Shown one piece after another: positions 45,147-58,000 of a DNA stretch of 64,000 bases; the first letter of the stretch is position 1, and the number at the start of each line of letters is the position of its first letter. Location: contig KN817575.1 in assembly GCA_000827495.1 (NCBI GenBank), positions 161,152 to 225,151 of the forward strand, given 5' to 3'. The translations under genes and the position numbers were made by a program. Under the pieces are notes generated by a model. That model saw only the letters and a program-made list of their open reading frames with translations. It was not told the origin of the DNA and did no database searches. The stretch is from Hypholoma sublateritium FD-334 SS-4 (taxonomy: Eukaryota; Basidiomycota; Agaricomycetes; Agaricales; Strophariaceae).

Positions 45147-46759
45147 TCATGGTCGACTATTCTTGTAACGGCGAGCTAACGCTTCTGGACACGATACCTG
45201 GCATTCTACGTTATTCTTTACGTATATTGCAGATTGCATGAAATCGAGGTCGTTTTTCGCTTCTCGAACCAATGAAGCATTGAGTACTTTACGTTCCTTT
45301 AGCAAGCCTCTCAAAATTGTCGTTGAACAGGACTTTATTCTTTCGCCATCCGGGGTGAGTTCCGAGTCTGACCACTTTCCCCAAAAATTGTCTTCGCCCA
45401 TGCATAGATACTCCTTAGCGAGATACTGGAAAGTATCAGCACTTTTCGATGTCACGGTAGATAAATAGCACTCACCGAACAATTCAACCAATTCTGCTTT
45501 GCTGCTTGCCATACGTTTGTGGATCCAGAGATTGCGTGGCGGTTGTTCTTGTAGATCTTGCTCCAGAGATACATTGGTATCCGATGACCTTTTACAACAA
45601 GGGGGCACTTCTCTGGATCCCACGCCTTCGCATTGTCATCCCATATGGATGCAATGTATTCAACCGACATGGTTGAGATAGATGGCGGAGGGGAAACGAT
45701 ATCACTGGAAAGATAATGGACTTCGACACCGTTGGCAAGAGAGAGCGACAGACGTTTTGGTTTGAGTGGTTGTCCTGGGTTGCGTACGCGTTGCACATGA
45801 GCGATCAAGGGCCTTGATTGAATGAAGTACTATGTACAAAGACTCACCTTCAAGCTGTTCTTCTACGTTTAACATGCTTTCGGACTTCGGGTTGTTTGTG
45901 CTTGTTGGAACCCCGCGATCTATGCTGGTACCTTTTGGCGCATTACATATTTCTAACATCTTCCAAAGAAGACTGGCTGTGATCTGGGGCGCTTTCTCTG
46001 AAGCGTCACCGCTGCTATGGCCCTTCAATGAATTTAAAGGCGAGGATCTTAGTATGACAACGTACCCTGGCAGGGCAGAAAAGATATGACTGCTGTCGCT
46101 GGGGACCGTGACCGTGGAGGAGCTTGGCTGGTCGTCGCCTCCCCTTTTCTTGTCCATCTCCAAGAGGGCAGTGGCCTGTCAGAGTTTTCTTTCAGAGAAT
46201 ATAGTAGTAGCTTCATCAGGATGTGAACTCACCCATTGGACAGATAGACGTGATTTATGATATTGCTCCGGCACAGAACCGGAGGATAAGCTATCGTTTA
46301 TGGCCTGCCATCTCTTAGTGGAACGTTTCGAGTACTTGGCCGGTGATGGTGTGGGCCGTGGCCCCTTATGTCTTAGCATATATTCAGGTTGTGGATGGTT
46401 TTTCGACTGGAATTTACTGGTTTGATATGATTCAGACAAACACATTACAATACGTAAATAAATCGTTACGTACAGCAGAACCCCTCCATTTTGTGCATGG
46501 GACGCAAGAATAGCGGCAATATAGTCAGATTTCCTCCGACCTTGAACCCGAATACCATACTCGTCACATAGCGCTTTGAGGTCTTTAACCTTTTTTGTGT
46601 TTCTGAAAGCGTTTGTAATATTAACATGAAGACCAGTAGTAGAAATTGTATGGCTTACAAGGTGCTGGGATTGATATGTCCCGCCTCTTTTTGGCTCTGG
46701 TCAAGGGTGGTTGGAATAAGAAACTGCTCTTCGTGATCGACGAGCGGAGCCATGATCAT
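45147..46759 (-). CDS. SAP-motif protein of unknown function
   Basis: ATG 46759 (MIMAPLVDHEEQ) opens exon 1, which ends at 46659 with a GTAAGC donor. Exon 2 starts at 46602 and encodes a SAP-like helix-extended-loop-helix: NTKKVKDLKALCDEYGIRV, then QGRRKSDYIAAILAS. Ser/Pro-rich middle exons lie at about 46420-46240 and 46160-45845. They are followed by MSVEYIASIWDDNAKAWD, CPLVVKGHRIPMYLWSKIY, and a C-terminal exon with DNFWGKWSDSEL ending RRYKNSRP at 45147. SAP motifs bind AT-rich or scaffold DNA; the C-terminal IWDD...GHRIPxxxW block is a conserved agaricomycete domain I know only as uncharacterised. No stop interrupts the reading; middle junctions are approximate. Confidence 0.6.
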
Positions 46760-48335
46760 TGGCAGTTTGGTAAGGCCTGACGCCGTGGACTGTAAGCAAT
46801 CTAAATTCTGCCACGGGAGCTATCAGACCGTTGGCGTACTTCCCTTGCGTAGATGTTCTTTTGATCGGCGTTGCATGCGGAAAATCGCGGCCTGCGGTCT
46901 GCCAAGCCGCTAACTGCTCAGAGGTCGAGCTGCGACCGGACTTCACTCACGAGTCCTGGGCCGACTCCAACTTGAGCGTCTGAGCGGCTATGCGCCCGGT
47001 TCTTCACCCTCAACTTTTCTACTGTAGGATGAATTACAAAAGTATTGTTGACAAGTATGAGGATGTCTTCCATACTTTTCCCTCTTTAGTTTTCTGGATA
47101 CTTGAACGGGCACTGGGTGGCTTATTAGCCGGTCGCAAAATATTGAGTACAGCACGACGTACCCGCAGCCTTATCACTGCCGAATCTTTTCCATCAGAGT
47201 CTGATAGATTGCGGATAAATGCTAATAAAACCCGGGGAAAATGGCGTTGTTGAATATCTCGTTGTGAGCTGGGCCAGGCCCAGAAAAACTTCCCGTTCCT
47301 CGAAAATATACTCGAAATCTGGGAAATTATATTCTCCTCTACTCTATTCTATTCTACGCGGATACATATTCTTCACCGTCAAGTTTTGCGAAGGGCGTGC
47401 ATAGGTAGATACAAGGTAGATACAGTGGTGCTCCATGGTGGTGAACTGTATCCGCTGCACAACGTCCGCATCATTGATATATTAAGTGTACATGCAGGCT
47501 CCACGCTGCTCCACAGCTCGTCGCCTACAACGGTTACGGTCGTATTCCAATTTCTAATCTTGCGTTCGGTCTTGGTTCACTCAACGTTTGGGACATTTTT
47601 TGGGGCTCCTTAGTACACTGTACACTCTGAGTCACATTAGTTTAGAGCCATAAAGATACATTCCTGATCTCAGGATTGGTTTCAAGCAATGAACGCGCTC
47701 TTTTTATTCTCTGTGATGAGATAGTAGCACTTCGTTATCTTGCCTTTATCTATCGTTTTGATGCGAACCGAGGTAACTGTGCTAGTTAGGTAGTTGCGAT
47801 CCGGATTCACGCCCATCGACAGCCTAGGATAGCGGCCCCATGAAAGCCCGGATTTAAGAAATCATGGAGATTTCTGTCGCTTGAAACCTCACGTGGGATG
47901 TTGGGATTGTGTTGATGGCGCGGCGCGGTGCGCCAGGCGCGGAGCGACTGACTAGACAGACCCAGGAAAGTACAACTAAGTCATTACGTCCACCAAGGGG
48001 GGACTATATGGCACAAACAAAATTGGGTAATGTGTCAAATGTCCGAGAAAACAAAAGAGTAAACTATTGAATGAAACTCCGAATTTGAAGTAAAATGTAA
48101 CATAAAATTAAAAGTAAAAAGATCCTTTAAATCTGCAATTAAATGTACATGTTAAACGAGCGCGAAATATACATGTAAAATCAACATGAAATTGATGAAT
48201 AAATAAACATTAAAAATGGTATATAAAAATAGGAATAAAAAGGAATTTAAAAGAAAGATCGGAAGCGTTACATGCGTGACGAATAGGCGCCGAAAGGCGC
48301 CGAAATCGTCAACTTTCCCGGGGAAGAGCACCGGC
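46760..48335. other. Intergenic; A-rich tract at 48050-48262
   Basis: No gene is seen. About 48050-48262 is extremely rich in A on the plus strand, with few T or C, a marked strand asymmetry. Short words such as ACATGTAAAAT and TAAAAA recur. Confidence 0.5.
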
Positions 48336-48530
48336 GCCCATCAGCGGCGCGCCGGGCCCCGGTGCATTGTCGGGGCGTGATTCAGACTCTCCTCCGCCCC
48401 CATGTTCATCAGGTTGAAGGTTCATGAACGTTCAACGTTCAGGCCTCAGGTTTGCAAGCCCGCTGCTCGTCTAGTCTGCGGGGCCCGCGTCATATTATTA
48501 CATCACGTTTGCTTTGCGCAGCGTCCTCGG
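48336..48530. repeat. Diverged direct repeat, copy 1
   Basis: Starts GCCCATCAGCGGCGC and ends with GCGCAGCGTCCTCGG. Shared landmarks with the copy at 49967-50123, in the same order, are GCATTGTCGG, ACTCTCCTCCGCCC, CATGTTC, GCCCGCTGCTCGTCT and GCGCAGCG. It lies just past the 3' end of the F-box-like gene. Confidence 0.7.
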
Positions 48531-48590
48531 TCAGAAATTATGGTAATTGAATTTACGAGAGTCGTATTATAGTAGTATGGACAGATAAAA

Positions 48591-49868
48591 TTAGACGCGT
48601 TTTTGCTCTTCGTAGAACTCGAACTGGATCGTTGAACTTTTCAGGAGCCGAGGAAATCGATCTTGCGTCAGTTTGTGAAGAAGCTCTTTTGTCTGCTCTT
48701 TGTTGCGGCGACGAGAGTGCCACACGAGCTCAACTATTACTAGGCGCAACATGGGGAAGGCACCTTGAACAGTCAATAGAGCATCGAGGTCGGACCAGTC
48801 GTCCGACTCAGTGCGACATGGTTCGTCTGTATCAACTTGCACGGTAACATCCAGCTCCTCAAGGACATTGTTCCCGGAAATTTGTCGCAGTTCGTGAGGA
48901 AGTCCACATAAAGGGGCATGGTGGCGCCCGGCCACATTGAGATACAACTCGAATGATTTGAGTGTTCGATAGGCATTTTCTGCCAGGCTTGAACCGAGCT
49001 CGGTCAACAGCAACGGGCCATCAACTGGATCAACACGTTTAATTGAAGATGGACTGTTAACATGCTGAAATCACGTACAATCTATGAAGAGTGATCGAAG
49101 CTGTAGCGTCGTTTTCAAGAGTTCGTTCATTTGCGAAGCCTCACTGACATCAAGAATTTCAAAAGAGGCATCTTGAATATAACTGAAGTCGATGATTGGG
49201 TCGATTACGCTGGGGTGTTGGGGGTGCATGAGGACCGAAAGGGCGAAATTGGTCCTTTCATTAGCTTCTAAAACCACTGGGGCCGGAATTTTGGAGCGTG
49301 TGATGATAGGCTGGCCGGTACAAGAGGTCGCACCTCCGGATACCCTTTCGATAGAGAGATCGTTAAGGCTACTGCAAAGTGAGAGAGCGACAAGTGGGAA
49401 ATTGTGTAAGAAGTTGAGATGGAGGCGAGTCACTGTGGGCAGCTGTATCAAAGATATAAGAAGTAGCCGCATAGGCTCTTGCAGCAGACTCCAATCAAAC
49501 CATTCATCCCGGAGTGAACGAATTGACATCGACTGCAAGGAGGACGCATGACTGCGCAGGACGTCGAGTATGTCAATTATATGTTGGCTAGTAGTAGGTA
49601 CCCGAGAGTCGACGGCGCATACAAGTTTTCTTAAGCAGCGAACGATCTCGGGAGACCCGCTGAGAAAGGGGGCCAGGCTGTTTCTCTTTGGTGTGGTCGG
49701 AGTCGAGTTTAGCAACCTGATCGTCGAAAAAAGGTGTCGGCGGCAGAGTGGCAGCATGAATTTGCAGGTCAGTGCTAGTGCTTTGAGAGTAGCTGTATCT
49801 CGTCCAGTATTCAATGTGTCGATAATACACGCAAGGATATCGAATGGGAGTGTTAATGCAGTCTCCAT
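48591..49868 (-). CDS. F-box-like / leucine-rich protein
   Basis: Exon 1 (49868-49079) starts METALTLPFDILACIIDTL, an F-box-like helix, followed by TLKALALTCKFMLPLCRRHL and FSTIRL, the usual start of agaricomycete F-box proteins. The remainder is a Leu-rich series (LLISLIQLPTVTRLHLNF, LCSSLNDLSIERV). The intron 49025-49078 is GTACGT...CCAG and phases correctly into exon 2 (49024-48591), which contains FELYLNVAGRHH and LLHKLTQDRFPRLL. F-box proteins recruit targets to SCF ubiquitin ligases; the substrate here is unknown. The longer frame above 49868 lacks an ATG. Diverged direct repeats flank the gene on both sides. Reading is intact. Confidence 0.7.
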
Positions 49869-49966
49869 GTCGAACGTTTGAACATTGAAGCCGTAAAAAA
49901 GAGGTGGCGGTTGCAAGGCGGTTGTTGCGCTGGCGCGCTCATTGTCAGGCCACGGGCCGTCGGCCC

Positions 49967-50123
49967 GCCCATCAGCGGCGCATTGTCGGTGCGCAAAACT
50001 CTCCTCCGCCCGTCATGTTCGAGTTCACTTAAGTTCACCATCCTTCGCTGAATGCCCGCTGCTCGTCTTGGCTACTGCCCCTCTTAATTATCACAACACG
50101 CCCACGCTGCGCAGCGCCCTCAG
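49967..50123. repeat. Diverged direct repeat, copy 2 (5' flank of the F-box-like gene)
   Basis: Same order of landmark words as copy 1 at 48336-48530. It lies about 100 bp upstream of the F-box-like start, so it is probably that gene's promoter region. Confidence 0.7.
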
Positions 50124-50721
50124 TATTTGCCCTCGGCGTCGTTGCTGTCAACCATGCCGCCCTATACTCACCTGAAGAACGTTCGTTTACTTGCACCACA
50201 ACAGAATCGTTTGCGAAGCCGACTATCTCTGAATTTGTCAAAATTTAATTGAGGAGTCCATTGAGAAGATGTATTCGGCGGATATCCTGTGCGTATTTCT
50301 TGCTTGGCCCGGGTTAATGTCACATGGATTTTGCTTGGATTTTGCGTGGATCAACCTAGATCAACTGTTTTCAGTGGTTTGCCAAGTCCAATATGCATCA
50401 AATACCAAGTCAATACGTTGCCAGCAATTACTTGCTCTTGTGTTCAACTTTCGTTCAATCCCGCTTTTGCCATGATGCCCTCTGATTTTGCCTGGTTTGC
50501 CGAGGGAATTCCTGCTATCCGAGGCACTGCTGATCTCTACGAGCAGGCGATTGTCCTGCAGCGCAGTGCCTATCCGCATGCCGACTGCATGCCGCACAAT
50601 CCACTGGGGCTTGGAGCTGGCGCAATTTGATTGACGTAGCCGGACCCCCCTGTAAATAAAGCGGCAGCCAGACACCCCGCTTTGCCTTGCTCCCCAGTCT
50701 CTCACTTGCACTTTCAAGTTC
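50124..50721. other. 5' flank of the 5'-nucleotidase gene
   Basis: No gene is seen. A TATA-like TGTAAATAAA at 50651 lies about 70 bp before the ATG at 50722. Confidence 0.4.
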
Positions 50722-52598
50722 ATGAAGTTTCTCTCCTTCGCGCTTGCTCTTGGGGCAGCTTATTTTCTCGACAACGTCGTTGCCGACGCATCTGTAGCTG
50801 TCGACAGGCTTGTGTCGAAACGCCATCTGACCAAACGGGATGCCGGCTTCGCGAACGGTGGAAACAGTCGCAACAGTGGAAAGGGCGCCAATGGGAAACC
50901 GAGGAATAGCGCCAACTACGAACTCTCGTTTTACCACGTCAACGACGTTCACTCGTGAGTTTCACCTACATTTTCTCCCAAAGAGTTAGACTCTCACCAT
51001 GTTCTAGTCATTTAGATGAATTCCGTTCGAGCGGGTCGTCATGTACTGATGCAACTAAAGGTTGATCGAGTTTGCTTGGTTGTCTCTATTCTCATTTTGA
51101 CTAGTGTACACATAAGGGTGTGTTGGTGGTTATCCTCGCATCAAGACGGTCATCGACACAACAAGACCCACTCACCGCAATTCTCTTTTCCTGAATGCCG
51201 GTGACGAATTTCAGGTAAAATTCTTAACCTTGGTATTGCCCCGTCGCTCACCAGCTCCGGACATCCCAGGGAACCCTCTTTTATACCTTGTATAAAGGAG
51301 AGAAGATCGCGACGACCTTGAACCAGTTGGGCTTCGACGCGATGACCCTCGGGAATCATGAATTCGACGATGGCGATGATCTACTCGCCAACTTCCTCCA
51401 CAATCTTACATTCCCGATCATCTCGAGCAACATCCACACCAAAAACCCGAAGCTTGCGTTCGCTCTCCTTCCCTACAAGATATTCACCAAGCACAACCTC
51501 GCTGTCCTCGCTGTCACTACCGAAACCACGGCGTACATCTCGAATCCCAGCAACCTCACTACTTTTGAAGACCCCGTCACTGCAGCTGTGCGCACGGTCA
51601 ACTATATCAAGAAATACCACAAAGGTGTCAATCGCATCGTGGCCCTTACGCACATTGGATACGATAAAGATATCGAGCTTGCACAATCGACACGGGATAT
51701 CTCATTGATCATTGGCGGTCACTCTCATACCCTGATTGGAAACATGACAGGCGCCAAGGGCCCATACCCGACTATCGCTACCAACCTCGATGGCGACGAG
51801 GTTTTCGTCGTCACTTCATATCGCTGGGGCGAGTACCTTGGCTACATCGACGTTGAGTTCGACCGAAAGGGTAAAATTGTGTCCTACGAAGGTGCCCCGA
51901 TTCACTTGACGAACGCCACCGCCGAGGCGCCAAAGCTCAAAGCTCAGATCAAGCAATGGGCCACCGCCTTCAGCGCGTACTCCGCCACCATCCTCGGATC
52001 CACCGAGTTCCCCCTCATCCAAACGACCTGCCAGCTCGAGGAGTGCACACTCGGCGACTTCACCGCCGACTCGATGGAGGACTACCCGCTGGGCAGCGCC
52101 GTCGCCGGCATCATCAACGCGGGCGGCATCCGCGCGGAAATTGATGCGGGGAACATCACGCTCCAGCAGGCGCTCGAGTGCTTCCCATTCGGCAACAGCA
52201 TCACCGAGCTCGACTTTACCGGCGCGCAGCTCTGGGAGATCTTCGAGAACATCGTCTCGGGGGTCAGCTCGGTCAACGGGCTGACCGTGACGAGCTTCGT
52301 GCAGGTCTCGCGCAGCATCCGCTTCACTTACAACCCTACGAACGCGGTCGGAAGCCGGCTCATCACGCTTGCCATCAAGGGCGAGGCCATCGACCTTGCC
52401 GCGACCTATCGCATCAGCACGCTTGACTATCTAGCCACCGGAGGCGATAATTTCTGGGCCTCGCGGTCTGACTTCGTCACTCTTGGTACAATGGACCAAG
52501 TGTGGGCTGAGTACGTCAAATCGAAGTCGCCCGTCAGCTATGTCACCGATGGTCGCATTGCCACAACAGCTGACACTGTTTCCCAGAAGGGAATTTGA
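50722..52598 (+). CDS. Secreted 5'-nucleotidase family metallophosphoesterase
   Basis: The four exons are 50722-50954, 51008-51060, 51117-51214 and 51270-52598. The protein begins with a hydrophobic signal peptide (MKFLSFALALGAAYFL). The N-terminal metallophosphoesterase domain carries all metal motifs: NDVHSHLDEF across the first intron, LNAGDEFQ, TLGNHEFDDGD, and IIGGHSHT. The C-terminal 5'-nucleotidase domain follows with GIINAGGIRAEIDAGN, CFPFGNSITELDFTG and YRISTLDYLATGGDN. Family enzymes remove phosphate from extracellular nucleotides using two metal ions, supplying nucleosides and phosphate. Several N-glycosylation sequons are present. Length is normal and no defects were seen. A C-terminal GPI signal is not obvious, so it may be freely secreted. 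Confidence 0.9.
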
Positions 52599-52872
52599 CC
52601 GCTCTTTATTCTTATTTAAAGTAGTATACTTACTCCTCAACAGCTATTATATATGTGTGATAATGATTTCGATGATGCCGGGAGAAATTTCCAGATTCAG
52701 GTGGGTGATGGGTGGGATCTGGCGGATGGCGAATGAACTTGCGGACTAGTTCGAAAAAGTAGGACTTGCTATCGCAAAGCTACTATAATTCTCTGAATTC
52801 ACATGGAAATTGAGTCGGGTTTAGTGTATGTCCCTTCTAATATTCTATGGAATATAGCCATCTCAAAGCCGC

Positions 52873-54047
52873 TTACGGTCGGAATTTCTGGCCCACAAGT
52901 GTCTCGCTGAGCTCCCAGAGCTTCTTCGCGTTATCCTTGTCAGTCGCGTACGGCGCCGCTTGCTCGGGTGCCAACTTGGCGTCGACGAGGTAGCTGCCGT
53001 TGCTCCCCACAATTGAAGGATCAAATGCTGCGACTATCTGCGTTGCGGTACCCTCTGCAACTGAGCGCACCCAGTCGCCTTTGGGCGTGCCATCGGAGTT
53101 GAAGAAATCAGAAAATTTCTCGTAGTCTTCCTTCGTCATGTGTTGATTGAGAGAAGTCGCAGCACCTCCAGGCTGTTGACGTTAGTAAGCCACCGTTTAT
53201 GTAGACACATTTGACATACATGCAAAGAGAATGCAAGCAACCTGTCCTTGTATAGCTCGGCGAGCTCGATTGCAAAAAGAATATTTGCCGTCTTGCTCTG
53301 TCCGTAAGCGAGCCATTTATCATAGACCTTGCCGTCTTCGAAGTTGTAGTCCTGTTGTCCAATGCATATCAGTAGATGAAAGCGATGGTTAAAGAAACAT
53401 AAATAATCATACATCGAAGCGCACAGGACCCCAAAAATGACCCACTGAACCCACAGCGACAACACGGGGTGCCGGTGACTCCAGAAGCTTGGGGATAATT
53501 AAATTGGCGAAGAGGAAGTTTCCGATATGGTTTGTCGCAAACTGGAGTTCCAGGCCATCCTCTGTCTTCTCGTAGGGGGTGCCCATTACGCCTGCATTAA
53601 GGATGACGACGTCGACGGGGGTGTCGTATGCCAGAACTTCCGCCGCGGCTTCGCGCACAGACTTCTGAGAGCCCAGCTCGAGAATGAGAGTTTTCAAGTC
53701 AGCACCGGGTATTTCTTTCTTGACCGCACCCATAGTCGCTTGTATCCTGCAGCAATTCATGTTAGCTTGGTAGTCCCATTGTTTGATCAATTAGGCCGGG
53801 ACGCCAGCTGAAAGTGGACATACTTGCTAAGAGTACGACCAGCAAGGACAACCTTAGCACCAACGAGGGCGAGGACGCGAACGGTTTCTGCGCCGTAGCC
53901 TCCAGGAGTAACACCGGTGACGATTACTTCAACGAAAGGTGAGCAAGCGCGAGATAGGCATGATAAGAACCTACCAGTTTTGCCTTTAATGCAACTGGCT
54001 AGGGCCGTAGCGACGCTTTCGCCGGTCGAAGAGGTGTCAAAAGTCAT
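52873..54047 (-). CDS. Short-chain dehydrogenase/reductase (retinol dehydrogenase-like)
   Basis: ATG 54047 (MTFDTSSTGESVATAL) begins a multi-exon Rossmann protein. The dinucleotide motif reads VTGVTPGGYGAETVRVLA, a variant of TGxxxGxG, followed by VVLAGRTLSK. Next come DVVILNAGVMGTP (NAG), FATNHIGNFLFANLI, VVAVGSVGHFWG (catalytic Ser), and AYGQSKTANILFAIELAEL (Tyr-x-x-x-Lys). The C-terminal exon starts PGGAATSLNQH and ends LVGQKFRP at 52873. Members reduce or oxidise aldehydes, ketones or alcohols with NAD(P); the substrate is not predictable. It converges with the 5'-nucleotidase gene. Introns are short and well formed. Confidence 0.88.
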
Positions 54048-55057
54048 TTCAGAGAGGGAAAGTGGCGATTTAGGAGGTGACTAGAAGAAACCTGGCGAGA
54101 GTGCAGCGCTCAGCATTTGAATGTCGACTCTTATACTCCATGTCTGCTTCACTGGGTCAACTTCAGGCAATGTAGACCAGGTAACATTGCGGGACGACAT
54201 AGACGTGCCGAGTGCATTTCCGAGCATACGTAGGTGTCCGAGATGTCTTCGCCGTCGCTCAACGTCATTCGGCACCTGGCTGAATTTGGCTATTCGCCCC
54301 AAGCATTGCCCACAGTCGCGTCCGTGATGCGCAGGATGCATGATGGCAAAACTACCGAAAATGTCGAAGCGTACCGTTGTTGACAAGATCATTTGGTTTT
54401 TGGGACCACCCCGTTCCGAGCACCGGTCAGAGGCTGATTAAGAACTCACACTTTGGCTCAAATTTTGACGTTTTATAGAGATATTTACCCATTTATCCTC
54501 GGAATATAAGTAATCACTTTAAACCTTGTCTGTACCGTTCAACGGGAGGAACAAGGGAGGTGCTTAGACTGTTCCGCGGTCGCCCCAACATTTTTTGTTT
54601 AGGCTTAGCCTGCTCGAACCCGACATCGCCAGCTCAACGTTCAACACCAGCAGTCCCAAATTTTCTTTCATACAGTTCACATATGAAATACAACCTTTCC
54701 AAAAATGACTGTTACAGGAAATGTTCGGGAAATGTACAAGGAAATCAATGATTCTGAATTGTTGGCATAAGTGTCCTTAGCCCGGCGCCAGGTCGACCGT
54801 CGAATTGCTCCCTCTGGCGCCTAGGATCCATAGAAGGTGAACACAGACAAGTTGGTATGTAGACAATAGAGATCAGTCCCGTCAAATTTGCACTGAGTGG
54901 CCAACACCGTCATGGCCAGCACCACGTTAGAAGAAATAATTGCTTTTTGATCCCTCGACGAATGTGGGCCGTGGCTCTTGCAGAAACCGTGTGTCAGTTC
55001 TGTATCGGCAAGAACACGCCCCATTGTGTTCACTGACAAATTGGGGGCAATTATTAA
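54048..55057. other. Intergenic, no gene seen
   Basis: Lies between the start of the dehydrogenase and the end of the Argonaute gene. Short frames only. Confidence 0.5.
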
Positions 55058-58000
55058 TCACCAATTTGAACAAGGTAACGGAAGAACAAAAAGGTGGCTT
55101 ACGACAAAATACATCCGATTCTCTTGAATAATGTTGATAGGCTTGTACGCACGCTTGTACGCTTCAAGATCTGGAACAGCTCCGCCGGATGCTTGGGTAC
55201 CCGTGTCAGACATGCCCAGCTGGTCGCCGGGTTGGAAGCGATTCTTCGCTCTCGCACATTCACCATCTGCATCTGTAGGAGAAATGTCATCAGATGTGCG
55301 CTCCGGGGCCAAATCAAGATAATAAGACGTTGAGAATGAACGCACAGTAAACTGGCGCCGGAATCGACACGGAACGGCAAGCAGGAGCGTAAACATGGCA
55401 AAGCGCATATGAAAGCGCCTGCATGGCGTCGGCACTGTGATAAAATGATTAACATACAATACAATGGTTTGCAAGGGACCTTTCAAAATCCTCACGTAAA
55501 ACCTATTTCCTACAACGCAAGTGAGAGATATATTAGCACAAAAAAATTGCAGCTCTGAACTAATGGCGCACATCTAGCAAAACCTTTAGAAAACGGGAAT
55601 ATTAATACAATGCATAATTGCCATCAAGTAAGCTACGAAACGCACCGAATAGTGAGCCGGTCGGCTGGTGCCCAAAATTCCCTCGTGGCTTTGTAAGATG
55701 AAGTCGAACTCCAAGGGATGTGTGATGTCTGTGTCGATCACAGTCCCAGCTGGGGCATTCTTGTTTTCCCTGTTGTTCGACGGAAACATCCTACGACGAT
55801 TTCCCTCTGGAATTATTCGACCACGGTATGATTACAGGAACTTACTGGTTGTGGTGCCGTTTTCCCACCACGATGAGAGTGATTTTGGGACTCATGCCGA
55901 GTTCCTCGCAAGCGTCTATTCGGAAAATAGATGTTAGCAGAAACTCGATAACGCGGGGCACTGCTGCAATTGCTTACTTCGAATCAATGGCAGTTCTAAA
56001 ACAAAAGTCAATATAGCGACAAACAATGAATGCATGGACACTGACCTTGTTTCAGAACCTGGTCAAACTCGCCCTCAGATACACCATCTACATAGGTTTT
56101 TAATCAGATAAGCAATATAGATCTAACACAATAAAGAACCTCGAAAAAAAAAGAGCCTCTTCGGATTCAAATGCTCTGCAGCCTTCTTTTCCATATGCAA
56201 ACGATAGTCCTTGTATTTCTCAAGGACATTCTGACCATAGAATACAGTATTATATAAGTCACATAACACAATATTTGAAAATACAACCGTACCTTCACCA
56301 TCTCCTTCAGATCTACAATCATTTCCCGCCTGCCGACCTGAACATGAGAGGTAGAAACATATTTCGCTGCATTCGAATCTACGCTTCCCACCACGGCCGT
56401 AAAAGAAGGACGTCCTTGAGAATGCGGGGGTGGATGTATGACATCGGCGCCTAGATATTTACTGTTTAAGCCTCACAGTGCTTATAGCGTAGCAACAACG
56501 TCGAGCTCACCGATTACAATTGCCGGGTTGGCGGGATCGGTTATATAATCCATGATTCCAGATTCGGAAATCGAATTAATTCCCCCGAGCTTGACGTTGA
56601 CCCTAAATTCAGGTAAATGTTTTGCTTGAAGACGACGTCAGGTACTAAATACTTCAGCATGACGTTCGCCCAGTATTGATCCTTTGCACGCGTGCATTTC
56701 CTTGCAATAAGGCATTGTGTGGCAACGCCCATCTAAAACATGCAAGATGCTTCAATATGAGGCATACGGCCCGACACTGTTAACCTACAGTCACGTCACC
56801 ACAGCTATAAACAATGGACCAAAAGTCAGATTGAGATCCAGATAAATAGCCCAGGCTGGCATGTACATACTGTTTGACCGCCGTATATATCTCGTTAGCG
56901 CCCTCTGGTAGAACAACAAGAAGCAGGTGAGGAGGCGTCTTGTATTTCTTTATGCAATCTACACCAAGTTGTCTCAATTGCTTTTGTGTCGATGAAAATA
57001 TGTTCAGTCTCGTCATAGCCAATTTAAAAGAGTATTTACTGTTTCAATCACACCCTGAGGGTTAGTAATATAACGCGTGACGGGCTCCACGTTTACGATG
57101 TTGATTCCTAACGCAATTCTTTTTGAGCAAAGTGTAACATTGAAAGTCGAAAAAATCCGTAAATGCGTGCTTACCGACTCTCGCACAAGCCCTTTGAAAC
57201 GCTGTAATCATTTCTTGCAAGATGGGGGCACTGAACCGCCTGCTGGACTCGTATATAGCAATCCCCCACGTCTGTATCGTGACGGGGACCTTGAACTTCT
57301 TATCGAGCCTGGAAAAGCGTAACATTATTGATAAACGGAAATCTCGACCATCAGGAAAGCATCGTCAGAATGCTCACATGTTCCATGCCCCCTTCCTAGG
57401 CACCTGCATATGTATACATAAAAAAGCCAATAGGTAATCGGACTAATATGATATTCTACTTACCTGAAGCCCTTGGGGACCAGTGTCACTATATCGGATG
57501 TTAGGCGGGTCGATGATGCGCGCCTTCACTTTCATTGGCTGTTCAGTTATCGTCAGTCCAAACTGGGCGATATAGTTCGACTGTCCAAATTGCAACGTCT
57601 ACAGCGAAGAAGACATCAGTAGACAGAAGCTCCAAAATCCGCCGGAAAAACTACCTGGATACCCTTCTTTATAGCATCCATTCGCTCGACCGGTTTCTTT
57701 GTGGCAAATTTGAGAACATCTGCAACCTGGTTCGGACCCAGATGGGTGTCTCTGTTCGCGAATTGTCCACGAAGAACGGTGCACATCTCCAGAGGCACCT
57801 TCGCGTCTTTGCCGAGCTGTACGAAAATTCCATCAATCAGACAAAAAAATCATATCTCCAGATGACTGAGAATGAAGCGCACCACAACGCAGATGGCTGA
57901 AGGGTACTGCAAGGGCAATCCGATCTGGTTAAAGTAGTCTGCAACAGAAATTCTAGCGCCCTCGCGCGTATCAAAAAACTCGGCGTCTGCACCATTGGTG

